From Gammaproteobacteria bacterium (GTDB lineage: Bacteria; Pseudomonadota; Gammaproteobacteria; Steroidobacterales; SZUA-146): 7,138 bases of DNA. The translations under genes and the position numbers were made by a program. The notes under the pieces were generated by a model, which did not search any database, had not been told where the DNA came from, and saw nothing but the letters and a program-made list of their open reading frames with translations. Below are positions 6,159 to 7,138 of this stretch, piece after piece (the stretch's first letter is position 1; every line of letters starts with the position of its first letter). The stretch is taken from NCBI GenBank assembly GCA_013002925.1, contig JABDLQ010000226.1, forward strand, positions 1 through 7,138, in the 5' to 3' direction.

Positions 6159-7138
6159 TGGCAGAGCAAAAAACCATTCGCATTGGCGGCGCCAGTGGCT
6201 ATTGGGGCGAAGCTGCGTTTGCCACCCGCCAACTGGTTGAGTCCGGTGGGCTGGATTATCTGGTCTATGACTACCTGGCAGAAATCACGCTTTCGATCAT
6301 GGCCCGTGCCCGTGCCGCAAACCCTGACATGGGTTATGCCCCCGATTTTGTTACCACGGCACTGGCTCCGAACATCGAACAAATTGCGGCGCAAGGCATC
6401 AAAGTGATATCCAATGCCGGCGGCGTCAATCCGCGTGCCTGCGCGGCCGCAGTGACAAAAATGGTGCAGGACCATGGCCTGGCACTGCAGGTGGCGGTGA
6501 TTAGCGGCGACGATTTGATGGCGCGCGCGCCTGAGTTTGCCGCTGGCGATGTCCGCGAAATGTTCAGTGGTGTCGCTTTCCCTGCCGTAGACCGCATTGC
6601 CAGTATTAATGCCTATCTTGGCGCGGCGGCCATCGCTGTGGCGTTGCGGGATGGAGCCGATATTGTCATTACCGGACGCGGCGTCGACAGTGCCGTCACG
6701 CTGGGTGCCTGCCTGGCAGAATTTGACTGGGAACCCGATGATTTTGATCGGTTGGCGCAGGCCTGCGTTGCCGGGCACCTGATTGAGTGTGGCCCGCAGG
6801 TGACCGGGGGTAATTTCACGGATTGGCGTGACGTTGGCGATGGTTTTGTCGACATCGGCTACCCGATTGCCGAAATACAGACAGATGGCGTGTTTACCCT
6901 GACGAAACCGGCCAACACTGGCGGGCTGGTGACAGTCGGCAGTACGGCTGAGCAGCTTCTCTATGAAATCGGTGATCCGCAGCGCTATCTGCTGCCTGAT
7001 GTGGCCTGCGACTTTACCCAGGTGAAAATCAAACAGATCGATCCTGAACGGGTACAGGTCAGCGGTGCAATGGGTACGCCGCCACCCGACCAGTACAAAG
7101 TCAGCGCCACTTACATTGATGGGTACAAAGCCGCAATG
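6158..7138 (+). CDS. AtuA-family (DUF1446) acyclic terpene utilization-like protein, C-terminus beyond window
   Basis: 327 codons with the frame open at the window edge. Family members (Pfam PF07287) run about 450 residues, or near 600 when fused to the AtuA-like ferredoxin-fold domain, so at least a quarter is missing. Characteristic blocks are IRIGGASGYWGE (7-18), LAEITLSIMARARAANPDMG (40-59), SNAGGVNPRACA (85-96), DIVITGRGVDSAVTLG (168-183), HLIECGPQVTGGNF (207-220) and TKPANTGGLVTVG (249-261). In Pseudomonas, AtuA is encoded in the citronellol/geraniol (Atu) cluster with geranyl-CoA carboxylase and dehydrogenases, but its own reaction is not established, and many homologues lie outside terpene clusters. 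The ATG at 6158 gives the standard N-terminus; no in-frame ATG, GTG or TTG occurs just upstream. The acyl-CoA carboxylase or dehydrogenase genes that would support a terpene or branched-acid role could lie to the right. Confidence 0.92.
   Translation, partial: MAEQKTIRIGGASGYWGEAAFATRQLVESGGLDYLVYDYLAEITLSIMARARAANPDMGYAPDFVTTALAPNIEQIAAQGIKVISNAGGVNPRACAAAVTKMVQDHGLALQVAVISGDDLMARAPEFAAGDVREMFSGVAFPAVDRIASINAYLGAAAIAVALRDGADIVITGRGVDSAVTLGACLAEFDWEPDDFDRLAQACVAGHLIECGPQVTGGNFTDWRDVGDGFVDIGYPIAEIQTDGVFTLTKPANTGGLVTVGSTAEQLLYEIGDPQRYLLPDVACDFTQVKIKQIDPERVQVSGAMGTPPPDQYKVSATYIDGYKAAM

Noticed and set aside
6152..6778. 208-residue minus-strand open frame
   Set aside because: It lies antisense over a clearly conserved AtuA-family reading frame; long antisense frames are expected in GC-rich coding DNA.

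Overview
The window reads as an ordinary chromosomal stretch of a Gram-negative bacterium. It is GC-rich by eye and densely coded. A proteobacterium, probably a gammaproteobacterium, is the best guess, based on a CbpA-type DnaJ homologue behind a sigma-32-like promoter, an AtuA-family protein and an E. coli-like promoter style. No phage, transposon, CRISPR, tRNA or rRNA signal was seen. The organism assignment is inference.

The left half (1-3498) is on the minus strand. In transcription order it holds a crotonase-fold acyl-CoA enzyme (3498-2626), a FAD-dependent DAO-family oxidoreductase (2589-1477), a YtqB/MnmM-family SAM methyltransferase (1486-899) and cbpA (816 to the window edge, C-terminus missing). 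The first three are packed as an operon, with a 36-nt gap and then a 10-nt overlap. cbpA has its own sigma-32-like promoter, embedded in a perfect 9-bp inverted repeat just after the methyltransferase stop. The overlapping oxidase and methyltransferase are the most thought-provoking pair. Their families match the two steps carried out by bifunctional MnmC (cmnm5U to nm5U to mnm5U at the tRNA wobble position), but the methyltransferase is of the unrelated MnmM type.

A 443-bp non-coding divergent region (3499-3941) separates this block from the plus-strand half. That half holds a LOG-family (TIGR00730) phosphoribohydrolase (3942-4511), a threonine-synthase-like PLP enzyme (4685-5938; TTG start, N-terminal ribbon without cysteines, altered active-site loop) and the first 327 codons of an AtuA/DUF1446-family protein (from 6158, running off the window). 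The three plus-strand genes are separated by 173 and 219 nt, so they need not be co-transcribed. Each has a weak promoter candidate. The AtuA-family start is preceded by a four-codon minicistron with a good Shine-Dalgarno, whose stop overlaps the start codon.

The genes do not form one obvious pathway. The crotonase and AtuA-family protein both suggest acyl-CoA or terpenoid-type carbon catabolism. The methyltransferase and oxidase suggest tRNA modification. cbpA is a stress chaperone. I see no convincing novel multi-gene defence or mobile system. The points of interest are the possible split MnmC equivalent, the crotonase and threonine-synthase-like active sites, and two compact regulatory arrangements.
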